From Pseudomonas sp. RIT-PI-r (lineage in GTDB: Bacteria; Pseudomonadota; Gammaproteobacteria; Pseudomonadales; Pseudomonadaceae), in assembly GCF_001297015.1 (NCBI RefSeq), contig NZ_LIGE01000025.1, positions 62,001-126,000 of the forward strand: a stretch of DNA of 64,000 bases. Reading direction: 5' to 3'. Each line of letters begins with the position of its first letter. Positions within the stretch are counted from its first letter, which is position 1. The notes beneath the pieces were generated by a model, which saw nothing but the letters and a program-made list of their open reading frames with translations, was not told where the DNA came from and made no database searches. This document shows positions 54,053 through 63,166 of this stretch, one piece after another. Made by a program: the position numbers and the translations under genes.

Positions 54053-55666
54053 ATGCGAAGCAGGCTGCTGACGGTTTGGATAGTAGTGTTTGCGGCGCTC
54101 TGGAGTGGACTCGGCTGGGCGGTCGATGACGCGGCCAAACCGGCCGGCGAGGCGGGTGAGCTGGAGGGGGGCAACCGCAGCATCATGTTGTTTCGCGCAA
54201 CCATTCTGGGGGGAGCACCGGCCTCGCGGGGCAAACGGGCGAAGATGGGGATCAGCGAGGCGCTGGACGAAAACCCGACGCTGAACATCACCACCGACTC
54301 GATCCAGAACAGTTACATGGTGCTGATCGGTGACAAGCGGGCCTTTATCGTTGCGCCGCAGGATGTCGACAGCCTGGCCTATTCGTCGGTGCAACAGGCC
54401 GCCGAAGGCGCAGCGGAAAAACTGCGTCAGGTGGTCACTGAAACCCGTGAAGCGCGCAACCTGCAGATGATCCTGCGCTCACTGGGGCTGGCCGCCGTGG
54501 GCACGCTGATTTATGGTGCATTGCTGTGGTGCCTGGCGTATCTGCGCCGCAAGCTGCTGGCAAAACTCCCCGCGCTGATGGATCGCCACACCCGGGCGCT
54601 GAAAGTCGGGCGGGTGCAACTGATCGATTCCAACTTCCTCTATCCCTTGGTCAGCCGTTTGCTCTTGCTGCTGCGCTGGCTGCTGATTTTGCTGTTGACC
54701 TATGAATGGCTGGGTTTCGTCCTGTCACGCTTTCCCTATACCCGGCCATGGGGCGAAAGCCTTAACAACTACCTGTTCGAGCTGGCGGGGTATTTGTTGC
54801 AAGGTATTGTTGATGCGATTCCCGGATTGGGCGTGGCGCTGGCGATTTTCTTCATTGCCCGTGGCGTGACTGCGTTTACCCGACGCATCCTGCGGCGCAT
54901 GGCCATGCCCGGCACCTTCAGTTGGCTCAACCACGAAACCCTGCAACCGACTCAGCGCCTGACGGCTTTGGCAATCTGGCTGTTCGCCCTGGCAATGGCT
55001 TATCCATATCTGCCCGGCGCCGGCACCGATGCCTTCAAGGGGCTGTCGGTGTTGATCGGTCTGATGATTTCCTTGGGCGCGACCAGTGTCGTCGGGCAGG
55101 CCGCAGCCGGTCTGATCCTGACCTACACACGCACCTTGCGTCCCGGCGAGTTCGTCAGGATTGGCGACTACGAAGGCACTGTCACCGAACTGGGCATGTT
55201 CACCACACGCATCCGCACGGGGCTGGGTGAAGTGCTGACGCTGCCCAACTCGATGATCACCGGCACCGTCACCAAAAACTATTCTCGCACCGTGCAGGGC
55301 CCCGGTTATGTCGTCGATACGGTGGTGACCATCGGCTACGACACACCGTGGCGTCAGGTCGAGGCGATGCTGCTGGAAGCGGCCAAGCGCACGCCGGGCG
55401 TGCTGGAAGATCCACCGGCGCAGGTGTTCCAGACCGCGCTGGCGGATTTCTATCCCGAATACCGCCTGGTCGCGCAGGCCATCCCGAGCCAGCCACGTCC
55501 GCGCGCGGTGTTGCTGAGCATGCTCCACGCCAATATTCAGGACGTGTTCAACGAGTACGGCGTGCAGATCATGTCGCCGCACTATCTGGGCGACCCGCAA
55601 CAAGACAAGTGGGTGCCAAGGGACAAGTGGTACACCGCGCCGGCTCAAGAACCGAAGGATCAGTGA
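54053..55666 (+). CDS. MscS-type mechanosensitive channel protein
   Basis: A 537-residue protein with signal peptide (MRSRLLTVWIVVFAALWSGL...) and an N-terminal periplasmic domain of about 120 residues. Several membrane segments follow (LGLAAVGTLIYGALLWCLAYL; LLLLLRWLLILLLTYEWLGF). The MscS pore and beta domain are recognisable in GATSVVGQAAAGLILTYTR, RPGEFVRIGDYEGTVTELGM and TLPNSMITGTVTKNYSR. It relieves osmotic pressure or acts as a small-solute channel. ATG 54053 has AAGGAA eight bases upstream. The next transporter gene begins 24 bases after its stop, so the two form an operon. Confidence 0.92.
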   Translation: MRSRLLTVWIVVFAALWSGLGWAVDDAAKPAGEAGELEGGNRSIMLFRATILGGAPASRGKRAKMGISEALDENPTLNITTDSIQNSYMVLIGDKRAFIVAPQDVDSLAYSSVQQAAEGAAEKLRQVVTETREARNLQMILRSLGLAAVGTLIYGALLWCLAYLRRKLLAKLPALMDRHTRALKVGRVQLIDSNFLYPLVSRLLLLLRWLLILLLTYEWLGFVLSRFPYTRPWGESLNNYLFELAGYLLQGIVDAIPGLGVALAIFFIARGVTAFTRRILRRMAMPGTFSWLNHETLQPTQRLTALAIWLFALAMAYPYLPGAGTDAFKGLSVLIGLMISLGATSVVGQAAAGLILTYTRTLRPGEFVRIGDYEGTVTELGMFTTRIRTGLGEVLTLPNSMITGTVTKNYSRTVQGPGYVVDTVVTIGYDTPWRQVEAMLLEAAKRTPGVLEDPPAQVFQTALADFYPEYRLVAQAIPSQPRPRAVLLSMLHANIQDVFNEYGVQIMSPHYLGDPQQDKWVPRDKWYTAPAQEPKDQ

Positions 55667-55690
55667 TCGCTGCTCAAGGGAGTTCGCCCC

Positions 55691-57382
55691 ATGCTCGAAT
55701 TTATCCTTCACGCCTTGCGCACCGACCCGGAAATCGCCGTGTTTCTGGCGATTGCCCTCGGCGTGTTTATTGGCCGGATTCGTATCGGCAGTTTTCACCT
55801 CGGCTCGGTGGCCGGTGCACTGCTGATGGGCTTGCTGATCGGTCAGATCGGTCTGGAAGTGCCGGCGGGCCTGAAGTCAGTGTTTTTCGTTATGTTCATC
55901 TACGCGGTCGGCTTCAAAAGCGGGCCGGAGTTTTTCGGCAGCCTCAATCGCGGCACGCTGAAACTGGTGCTGCTATCGGTGGTGCTGTGCGCCACGGCGT
56001 TGGGGGCGATTCTGTTGATGTACTCGGTGTTCGATTTCGACGCCGGGTTCACCGCTGGCCTCGGCGCCGGAGCGTTGACCGACACGGCGATCATGGGCAC
56101 CGCGACCAGTGCGATCAATCAACTGACGATCGACGCGGCCGCCAAGGCGCAGCTCAACAGCCACATGGCAATTGCCTATGCGATCACCTACCTGTTCGGC
56201 ACGATTGGCTTGATTGTCTTCGTCGGCAGCATCGCGCCGAAACTTCTCGGCGTGAACCTGCGCGAATCGGCGCGGGAACTGGAGCTGGAACTGGGTATCG
56301 CCAAGGAAGAAGAGGCGATCACCGTGCCCTATACGCGCATGGTGGTGCGCGCGCATCAGGTCGCGGAAAACGGCCAGGCCGCCGGGCTGCGCATCATCGA
56401 TCTGGAAAAACCGCACGAATCGCTGACCGTCGAGCGGGTGATGCGCGCCGGCAAAGTCATCGAGCGCGATGAAGAGTTCGTGCTCATGGCGGGCGACGTC
56501 ATCGGCGTCTACGCCTTGCGCGATGCAGTGGGCAACCTCAGTCACTGGGTCGGCCCGGAGATCGATCATCCCGAAGCGCTGTCGTTTCCGACCCGTCAGG
56601 TAGACATCGTCCTGACCTCGGCGGAGTTCGCTGGCAAAACCATCCATCAAGCCAAATCGCGCCTGGCCAGCGACCGGCGCCTGGGATGCTTCGTCAACAA
56701 CATCAGCCGTCAGGGCTACGACTTGCCGTTGCTGCCCAACACCGTGCTGCGGCGCGGCGATGTGATCTCTCTGACCGGGCGCACCGCCAGTGTCGAAGCC
56801 ATGGCCAAACGCTTGGGCCGCATCCGCAAGAACAACTACAAAAGCGATATCGCCATGCACACCCTCGGCATGGTGCTTGGCTCGCTGTTGGGATTGTTGT
56901 CGACCCATATCGGCATGATCCCGGTGGAGCTTGGCATCGGCGGCGGGGTGCTGGTCGCCGCATTAGTGATTGGTTGGTACAACTCGCGCCACCCGGAAAT
57001 CGGCGCGTTGCCGCCAGCGGCGCAATGGGCGTTTTCCGAGTTCGGCTTGACCGCGTTTGGCGCGGTGGTGGGCTTGCTCGCCGGGCCGGCGGCGTTTGCC
57101 GCGATGAAAGAGCAGGGCTTGGCGTTGTTGGTGTCTGGCGCAGTGGTGACCATTCTGCCGCCGCTGGTGGCGCTGTATTTCGGGCGCTACGTGCTGCGCC
57201 TGCACCCGATGATTCTGTTTGGCGCACTGGCTGGGGCACAAACCGAAGCGGCCTCAATGAACAAGATCATCGAACAGTCCGGCAGCAACACACCGGTGAT
57301 TGGCTTCACGGTGTGCTACGCGATTTCCAATGTGCTGCTGGCGGTGTGCGGGCCGATCATCGTCTTTGTCGCCGCTGGCTGA
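55691..57382 (+). CDS. AspT/YidE-family transporter with two TrkA-C domains
   Basis: A 563-residue inner-membrane protein in the aspartate:alanine exchanger family. Two membrane halves (about residues 1-165 and 395-563) share the GLGAGALTDTAIMGTATSAI and GALAGAQTEAASMNKIIEQS type motifs. Between them are two RCK/TrkA-C domains (RIIDLEKPHESLTVERVMR; FAGKTIHQAKSRLASDRRLG). A decarboxylation-linked exchanger or a ligand-gated transporter is possible. It is probably co-transcribed with the MscS gene. Substrate unknown. Confidence 0.9.
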   Translation: MLEFILHALRTDPEIAVFLAIALGVFIGRIRIGSFHLGSVAGALLMGLLIGQIGLEVPAGLKSVFFVMFIYAVGFKSGPEFFGSLNRGTLKLVLLSVVLCATALGAILLMYSVFDFDAGFTAGLGAGALTDTAIMGTATSAINQLTIDAAAKAQLNSHMAIAYAITYLFGTIGLIVFVGSIAPKLLGVNLRESARELELELGIAKEEEAITVPYTRMVVRAHQVAENGQAAGLRIIDLEKPHESLTVERVMRAGKVIERDEEFVLMAGDVIGVYALRDAVGNLSHWVGPEIDHPEALSFPTRQVDIVLTSAEFAGKTIHQAKSRLASDRRLGCFVNNISRQGYDLPLLPNTVLRRGDVISLTGRTASVEAMAKRLGRIRKNNYKSDIAMHTLGMVLGSLLGLLSTHIGMIPVELGIGGGVLVAALVIGWYNSRHPEIGALPPAAQWAFSEFGLTAFGAVVGLLAGPAAFAAMKEQGLALLVSGAVVTILPPLVALYFGRYVLRLHPMILFGALAGAQTEAASMNKIIEQSGSNTPVIGFTVCYAISNVLLAVCGPIIVFVAAG

Positions 57383-57391
57383 AAGCACAAA

Positions 57392-59488
57392 TCAGAAGCC
57401 ACTTTCGCGCATCAACACCGCCAACACATGGGTCGCACCGTCGCCCAGCAAGCTGCGCCGTTCGCCCTCGATCTTCAGATGCCCGCGAGTCTCGCGCAGG
57501 CTCGGCAGCGGTTCATCCAGCTGAATCAACACCTGAAACAGCGCGCTGCTGGGAATCAGTGAGTGTTCGGCATTGGTCGTCGGCACCGGGCCGCCGAAGC
57601 GTGAAGACAGCATGCGATGCGACAACTGATTGGCGCGGGTGCTGCCGATCTGCACGACACGACCGGATCGCGGCGTGGTCTGGCCGTCCGGGTAGAAGCG
57701 TACGTGGTCACCGGTGGCCATGCGGTGCACCTGATCCTGCGCAACATACGCGTCGACCTGCCAGCTGCGCGGATCGATCAGCATGCCCAGCGACTCCTGC
57801 CGACCGACCCATTGCCCGGGTTTCCAGTCCGGATTGACGTCCAGCCACACCCCGGCGAACGGCGTTTGCAGGTTCAACCGGGCGATTTCCGAGCGGGCGG
57901 CGCGGGCCTCTTCGAATTGCACGTTGAGGCGCTGGCGGGTCACCGCGTCTTCGGCCAAACCGCCGGGGTCGGCGATCAGCCCGGACAGCCGCGCCTCGTA
58001 GCTGCGGGCACTGGCTTCGCTGGTTTGCAGGCGCGAAGCGATGTCCGGTTCATCGAGGGTAATCAGGGTTTCCCCGGCCTTGACCGGGCCCTCCGAGTGA
58101 ATCGATTGCAGGCGCGCCGGGTAGGGCGCATACACCCGCAACTGGTGCTCCGCACGGGCCACGCCAACCGCGTCGATCTGCGTGCGCCACGGGATCGCCA
58201 AGCCCACCAGAATCGCCAGCAGCACGGTATAAAACGCCACTTTGCGCCGGCTCGGAATCGCCGCGCGGTTTTTCCACCAGTGACCCAGTTCGCGCATTAC
58301 CGGCATCGCGATAAACCACGACAGTTCGACCATGAACAGGAAAATCCCCAAGACCTTGAAGAAAAACAGATAGACCGCCAGCGCGATCCCCAGAAACAGC
58401 ACCAGCCGATACAGCCAGGTAATGATCGCGAAGGTCACCAGCAAACGCCGCTGACCGGTCGGGAACGTTTCTGGCCAGTCTTCCTGCAAACCCAGCAGAT
58501 TGCGCCGCAGCGTCACCCGTGCGAGTGCCGAGGCGCGTTCGTGCAGGTTGGGAAAATCCAGCAGGTCGGAGAGGATGAAGTAACCGTCGAAACGCATGAA
58601 CGGACTGGCATTCAGCGCCAGTGACAGCAACCAACTGGTGGTCGCCAGATAGAGCAACGCATTGCGCAACGCGCCCGGATCGCACAACGCCCAGCCCAGC
58701 GTGGACAACCCTGCCAGCGACAGTTCGGTGACGATGCCTGCCGAGGCAATGGCCAGGCGTTGCCGCGAGCGACTGAGTTTCCAGCTCTCGCCGGTGTCGG
58801 TGTAAAGCATCGGCCACATCACCACAAACGCGATGCCCATGTGTCCGACGCGCAAGCCCAGGCGCGTGGCGACCAATGCGTGGCCGAGTTCATGCAGGGT
58901 TTTCGCCACGATCAGCGCCAAGGCAAAACTGAACAGACCTTCGGTGGAAAACGACTCGACCACGGCACTGGTGAACACATCCCACTGCTGCAACACCAGG
59001 ATGATCCCGAGCAAACTCAGGCTCAGTACCAAAATCCCGGTCAATGGATGAAACAGCCAACCCAGTGCCCGCGCCAGGTATTGCAACGGTTGTTGCGGTC
59101 GCAGCAGCGGAATTCGGAAAAACAGATAGTGATGCAGCCACCAGCGCCAGGTCAGCCAACTGCCTTCTTCGCTTTTACTTTTGAGGCGCTCAAGGGCAGC
59201 GGGGCCGGCGCGCAGCAACTGGTGCTGTTCGAGAAACTGGCGGAAGTCGAGCACCTGTTCGACATCCGGTTTCAGTGCGGTGCCTTCGGCGATCTGCTCG
59301 CTGATTTTGCGTGGTGACTGGCCCCAGCGCAGCAGGCATTCGAACTCCAGCCAGCCAATGCGGTAGAAGCGGTTGATCACCGTGTCCTGAATCACCCACG
59401 CCGGTTCGCCATTGCTGCCATGGGCCGCTTCGCTCAGGCGCAAGTCTTCGCGCAGGGACGGCACGGGCAGATCGGCCGGGTCGAGCAT
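57392..59488 (-). CDS. PqqD-like / M50 metallopeptidase-like membrane / HlyD adaptor fusion protein
   Basis: A 698-residue inner-membrane protein, last of a five-gene overlapping cluster. Residues about 30-95 resemble a PqqD/RiPP-recognition winged helix (INRFYRIGWLEFECLLRWG). A multi-span membrane domain follows, with the zinc motif HELGH at residues 199-203 and the partner motif FDGYFILSDLLDFPNL from residue 300, both intact. After the last membrane segment (about residue 430) comes a HlyD-type periplasmic part (RVYAPYPARLQSIHSEGPVK; TPFAGVWLDVNPDWKPGQW). Relatives of the M50 part cleave within membranes or serve peptide-export systems. The start overlaps the upstream stop by one base (TAATG). 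A role in adhesin export or processing is inferred from the neighbours. Confidence 0.88.
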   Translation of the reverse strand: MLDPADLPVPSLREDLRLSEAAHGSNGEPAWVIQDTVINRFYRIGWLEFECLLRWGQSPRKISEQIAEGTALKPDVEQVLDFRQFLEQHQLLRAGPAALERLKSKSEEGSWLTWRWWLHHYLFFRIPLLRPQQPLQYLARALGWLFHPLTGILVLSLSLLGIILVLQQWDVFTSAVVESFSTEGLFSFALALIVAKTLHELGHALVATRLGLRVGHMGIAFVVMWPMLYTDTGESWKLSRSRQRLAIASAGIVTELSLAGLSTLGWALCDPGALRNALLYLATTSWLLSLALNASPFMRFDGYFILSDLLDFPNLHERASALARVTLRRNLLGLQEDWPETFPTGQRRLLVTFAIITWLYRLVLFLGIALAVYLFFFKVLGIFLFMVELSWFIAMPVMRELGHWWKNRAAIPSRRKVAFYTVLLAILVGLAIPWRTQIDAVGVARAEHQLRVYAPYPARLQSIHSEGPVKAGETLITLDEPDIASRLQTSEASARSYEARLSGLIADPGGLAEDAVTRQRLNVQFEEARAARSEIARLNLQTPFAGVWLDVNPDWKPGQWVGRQESLGMLIDPRSWQVDAYVAQDQVHRMATGDHVRFYPDGQTTPRSGRVVQIGSTRANQLSHRMLSSRFGGPVPTTNAEHSLIPSSALFQVLIQLDEPLPSLRETRGHLKIEGERRSLLGDGATHVLAVLMRESGF

Positions 59489-60834
59489 TACCAGCCACTC
59501 CAGGCACGCAGCGTCGCCAGCGGTCGGCGTAGCAGGTAATAACCGAGCATCACCCGCCCACCGTAGATTTTCGCCGTGCCATGCAGGCCAAGGCGCGCAT
59601 GTTGCGGTGCGCCGTCGATGCTGGCGAGCAGGCGATAAGCGACCACACCTTCATCGCTGGGCCGCGCCTGATAACTGGTTTCCAGAATCTGGCCCTTGAG
59701 CGGCGTCAGCGGGTAGGCGGTGAGAAACAAGGTGACCTCGGCGCCCGGTTCCAGAGCGATCGCATCGGCGACGGCCAATTGAATCAGCATGGCCGGTTGC
59801 GTCGGATCGGCCACTTGCATGATGCGCTCGCCGGTTACCACCGGTTTGCCCAGCCAGTCGTTGGGGTCGCTGAACACCGCGACACCGCCGCGTGGCGACA
59901 GCACTTGCGTACGCTTGAGCTGCGCCTGCACCGCTGCCAGTTCCGCCCTACGTTGTTGGGCGCGACCGGCGAGCAAGGTCAATTCACTTTTGCTTTGCGG
60001 GTTATCGAACGCCCGTTGGCTGGCCGCTTGCAACTCGGCATCGGCGACGGCGACTTCCTTGCCGAGCACTTCGGCGCGACTGCGCAGGGTGGTTTCATCG
60101 AGCGAAAACAGTGGTGTCCCGGTATCGACGGGTTGATTCGGACGCACCTGAATCTTTTCGATCACGCCATCAATCGGCGAGCTGATGATCTGCGCCTGTC
60201 GCGAGACGATTTCCGTTGGCGCCAATGCTGTTTGCCGCACCGGCAACAACAGCAGCGCAGCGAGTACAATCGCCACCAGCAGCAGTTGCTTGCGATTCGG
60301 CCGCCAGCGACTGAAACGCTTGCGCCGGGTCAGCGCCGACCAGCAATACGCCCACGTCGCGACCAGGCCTTTGAGGTGTTGCCACAACACGGCCGGCGGT
60401 TCCTGCTCCAGCAAGATGATCAGCAGGCCCAGTCGTTGATTGTCACGATCCTGCACCGGCACGCACCACAGCCCCGACGGCCACCATTCGTTCCAGCCTT
60501 CGGCAATGTCTGCTGGTGGATTGGCACTGTCCTGAGCGATCCACACCGGCTCGGCGTCTGGCACCTGCGCCGCGACCCAGCGACTGGCACGGCGCAGCCA
60601 GACCAGATACGGCGAGTCCTCGCTGGGCCGTGACAGCCCCGAGACGTTGAGCAATTCCAATGAGGATTCACGCTGGGCAAACACCAGCGCCTGATGAAAC
60701 TGCAGTAACGGGTACAAGTCGTTGGCCATGCTGAACGCCAGGCTGTTCAGCGAGTCGGCGGCCATGGCTTTGTCTCGCAGCGCATCGAGTTCGAGCAGCA
60801 GGTGAGGGTGCGGCAGCGGCTCGTTCATGGTCAT
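59488..60834 (-). CDS. GAF-like domain fused to HlyD-type periplasmic adaptor
   Basis: A 448-residue protein. The first 170 residues are cytoplasmic and resemble a GAF sensor domain (LLELDALRDKAMAADSLNSL, then FHQALVFAQRESSLELLNVS and LWCVPVQDRDNQRLGLLII). One transmembrane segment (QLLLVAIVLAALLLLPV, about residues 185-202) leads to a HlyD part with lipoyl halves (QAQIISSPIDGVIEKIQVRP; QVLSPRGGVAVFSDPNDWLG), a short coiled coil and a beta-barrel. The start ATG overlaps the upstream stop (ATGA). A cytoplasmic sensor in an adaptor is unusual and might gate the export complex. Confidence 0.86.
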   Translation of the reverse strand: MTMNEPLPHPHLLLELDALRDKAMAADSLNSLAFSMANDLYPLLQFHQALVFAQRESSLELLNVSGLSRPSEDSPYLVWLRRASRWVAAQVPDAEPVWIAQDSANPPADIAEGWNEWWPSGLWCVPVQDRDNQRLGLLIILLEQEPPAVLWQHLKGLVATWAYCWSALTRRKRFSRWRPNRKQLLLVAIVLAALLLLPVRQTALAPTEIVSRQAQIISSPIDGVIEKIQVRPNQPVDTGTPLFSLDETTLRSRAEVLGKEVAVADAELQAASQRAFDNPQSKSELTLLAGRAQQRRAELAAVQAQLKRTQVLSPRGGVAVFSDPNDWLGKPVVTGERIMQVADPTQPAMLIQLAVADAIALEPGAEVTLFLTAYPLTPLKGQILETSYQARPSDEGVVAYRLLASIDGAPQHARLGLHGTAKIYGGRVMLGYYLLRRPLATLRAWSGW

Positions 60835-61604
60835 GGGCGTGCGACTTGATCGAACTGTGCGGTGCCGCTCATGCCGGCCATCAGGTCGGGGTATTTGTTG
60901 TCGAGCCGGGCTTCCAGTTCAACGGTTTGCGCTACCGCATCGACTCGCGAGTTGATGCCGCTGACATGGGCCGGGTAGGTCTTGCCGGTTTCATGGATGC
61001 TGACCTGCAGCGGCAAGCCCGGTTTGAGGTCTTTGAGCAGGTTGGACGGCACATTGAGGCGCACTTTCAAGGCACCGTCGCTGACCAGATCGAACAACGG
61101 CGTGCCCGCCGTGACGGTCTGATACGGCTTGACGTAGACCTTGGCCACGCGTCCGGAAAACGGCGCGAGCACCTGACAATAACCACTCTGCGCCGCACCC
61201 ATGGCCCGTGCCCCGTCAGCCTTTTGCACTTCGGTGTTGGCCATTGACACTTCGATGTCGCCAACTGCATTGAGCTGGCGCAGTTGCTGTTTCGCTTGCA
61301 GGTTCTGTTTGGCCATGGCCAGTTCGGCTGCCGCGACTTTCGCCCGCGCTTCGGCTTCATTGCAATTGAAGCGCGCGAGCAGTTCCGACTTGCTGACCTG
61401 TTCGCCGAACCCGGCTTTCAACTCACCCAAGGTGCCGGCCATCTGGCTGGAAAGGGTCGTTTCCAGTTCGGCGGCGAGCAACACGCGGATCGCACTGGCA
61501 CTTTCCAGGGCGGGGGCCGAAGGGCTGTCTTCGGCGTGGACGGGCAGGATCAGACTGGCCAACAACAGGGCCCCGAAACGGGACTCAAGGGCGATTTTGC
61601 GCAT
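60831..61604 (-). CDS. Periplasmic adaptor protein (HlyD/RND membrane fusion type)
   Basis: A 257-residue protein with a signal peptide (MRKIALESRFGALLLASLILPVHA, then EDSPSAPA) and no membrane anchor. A lipoyl-like first half (LSSQMAGTLGELKAGFGEQV), a short Ala/Lys/Gln-rich helical hairpin (about residues 85-130), the second half (QVLAPFSGRVAKVYVKPYQT) and a beta-barrel (LKVRLNVPSNLLKDLKPGLP) are visible. The start overlaps the end of the TolC-like gene by 20 bases. It is a second adaptor in the same operon, which suggests two different contacts with the outer membrane channel. Confidence 0.88.
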   Translation of the reverse strand: MRKIALESRFGALLLASLILPVHAEDSPSAPALESASAIRVLLAAELETTLSSQMAGTLGELKAGFGEQVSKSELLARFNCNEAEARAKVAAAELAMAKQNLQAKQQLRQLNAVGDIEVSMANTEVQKADGARAMGAAQSGYCQVLAPFSGRVAKVYVKPYQTVTAGTPLFDLVSDGALKVRLNVPSNLLKDLKPGLPLQVSIHETGKTYPAHVSGINSRVDAVAQTVELEARLDNKYPDLMAGMSGTAQFDQVARP

Positions 61605-63123
61605 TCGGCGTTCCTTGCGAAGTGGCAGCGAGCAGACGTTGTTGTTCCTGTTCATTCAAGGTGCGCTGGATCTCCCGGGCCAACGTCTTGATGTCGTGTT
61701 GGGAGATTTCTTTGGGCAGCACGTCCAGGCCCACCGAGTTGTACATCCGCCCCCACGCGGCTTGAGCACTGGAGAACGCCGCTTCACGCTGATAACGCGA
61801 GAGCAGATAACGGCCCTCGGAGCGGATCACTTCCAGCTCCGAGCCCAAGGCGCCGGTCTTCGCCGCTTGCGCGTAATCGAGCAGGCTGCGGTCAACGCGC
61901 AGGCTGTCTTCGGCGAACTCGACTTCCTGCCGGGCCAGTTGATAGCGCAGGGTGCCGACGCGTACTTGCGTGAGAATCGCCATCGACAGCGCCACGCGGC
62001 GGGTGTCGTCGGTTTCGCTCTGGGATTTTTCTGCGGCGTTCAACGACGGCAATTGCAGCAGGCGAATGAGGTTCATCGACACTTGCAGGCCGGTGCTCAT
62101 CCAGTCGTTGTTGTAGAGGTATTTGTTCGAGTCGTACTTGTAGCCGAAATCGACGCTGACGTTCGGCCACAACTGCGCCTTGGCGATCTCCAAGTCCTTT
62201 TGATTGACGCGTTTGCGGTACCACTCTTCCATGATTTCCGGGCGGTTCTCCAGCGACAGCTGTTCCAGCCGCGCCATGCTCTGGCGCACTTCCGGCAGCG
62301 CCGGATCGGGCACATCGGCAAGCACCATTTTCGAGCCCGGCGGCAGCGACATCAGCGCCGACAGTTCAGCCTGGGCGAATTCCAGATCCTGGCGGCGTAC
62401 GGTCAGCAGGTAGATCGAGTCGAGGAGGGCGCGTTGATAGGCGAGGATTTCCTGACGCGGCAGCAGGCCACGGGTTTCGGCTTCGCGGGCCGAGGTCAGT
62501 GCGGTGTGGGTGCGCATCAGCAGCTTGTCGACTTCCGGCATCAAGCGCTGGGCGCCGAGCGCTCGCCAGTAGGCGTTACGCACGTCTTGCAGGACGTTTT
62601 GCGCGACTTTACGCCGGCGTTCTTCGGCCATCAGGATCTGGTCGGATTTCTGTTGCGTGCGGTAATAAGCCACGCCGAAATCCAGCAGGCTCCAGCTCAA
62701 ACCGAGGCCGTAGACTTCGCGATAGCGTTCTTCCGAGGTCGATGGGCGCAAGCTGACCTGACGGTCTTCGATGCCGATCGAGGTGCCGCCGGAATCGTTG
62801 TCACGTCCGGCATAGCCCGCCGAGGCGACCAGACGCGGGAGCATTTCGTGGCTGGAGACATCGCGCAGGTCCGAAGCCAATGCGCTTTCCATCAGCTTGA
62901 GGCGGTAGTCGAGGGTGTATTTCAGCGCCCGCGCGGCCGCCTCGTAAAAGGTGATCGGCGCGGGCACCGGCTCCTGGCCGGAATACATGCGTGACTGGTC
63001 CGCGATGATGCGCTGACGGTTTTCTTCATCGGTGGAAGGTTTGGGCTCCGTTGACGAGCAAGCACTGAGCAACAGTGCAGAAGCGATGGCGGTACTGAGA
63101 AGCCGGGTCGCATTTATGCGCAT
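61585..63123 (-). CDS. TolC-family outer membrane efflux lipoprotein
   Basis: A 512-residue channel protein. The signal sequence MRINATRLLSTAIASALLLS ends in a lipobox cysteine (LLLSAC). TolC-type repeats are visible (ITFYEAAARALKYTLDYRLK; ENRPEIMEEWYRKRVNQKDL, then AKAQLWPNVSVDFGYKYDSN). ATG 63123 is preferred because AAGGA lies six bases upstream; the ATG at 63129 follows the same motif directly. It lies between the adhesin gene and the adaptor genes, so it should be the exit channel of this locus. It is distinct from AprF. Confidence 0.92.
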   Translation of the reverse strand: MRINATRLLSTAIASALLLSACSSTEPKPSTDEENRQRIIADQSRMYSGQEPVPAPITFYEAAARALKYTLDYRLKLMESALASDLRDVSSHEMLPRLVASAGYAGRDNDSGGTSIGIEDRQVSLRPSTSEERYREVYGLGLSWSLLDFGVAYYRTQQKSDQILMAEERRRKVAQNVLQDVRNAYWRALGAQRLMPEVDKLLMRTHTALTSAREAETRGLLPRQEILAYQRALLDSIYLLTVRRQDLEFAQAELSALMSLPPGSKMVLADVPDPALPEVRQSMARLEQLSLENRPEIMEEWYRKRVNQKDLEIAKAQLWPNVSVDFGYKYDSNKYLYNNDWMSTGLQVSMNLIRLLQLPSLNAAEKSQSETDDTRRVALSMAILTQVRVGTLRYQLARQEVEFAEDSLRVDRSLLDYAQAAKTGALGSELEVIRSEGRYLLSRYQREAAFSSAQAAWGRMYNSVGLDVLPKEISQHDIKTLAREIQRTLNEQEQQRLLAATSQGTPNAQNRP

Positions 63124-63166
63124 GTTCATTCCTTTGCATTCTTGGAATTTTTTCAGTTCGACTGCA

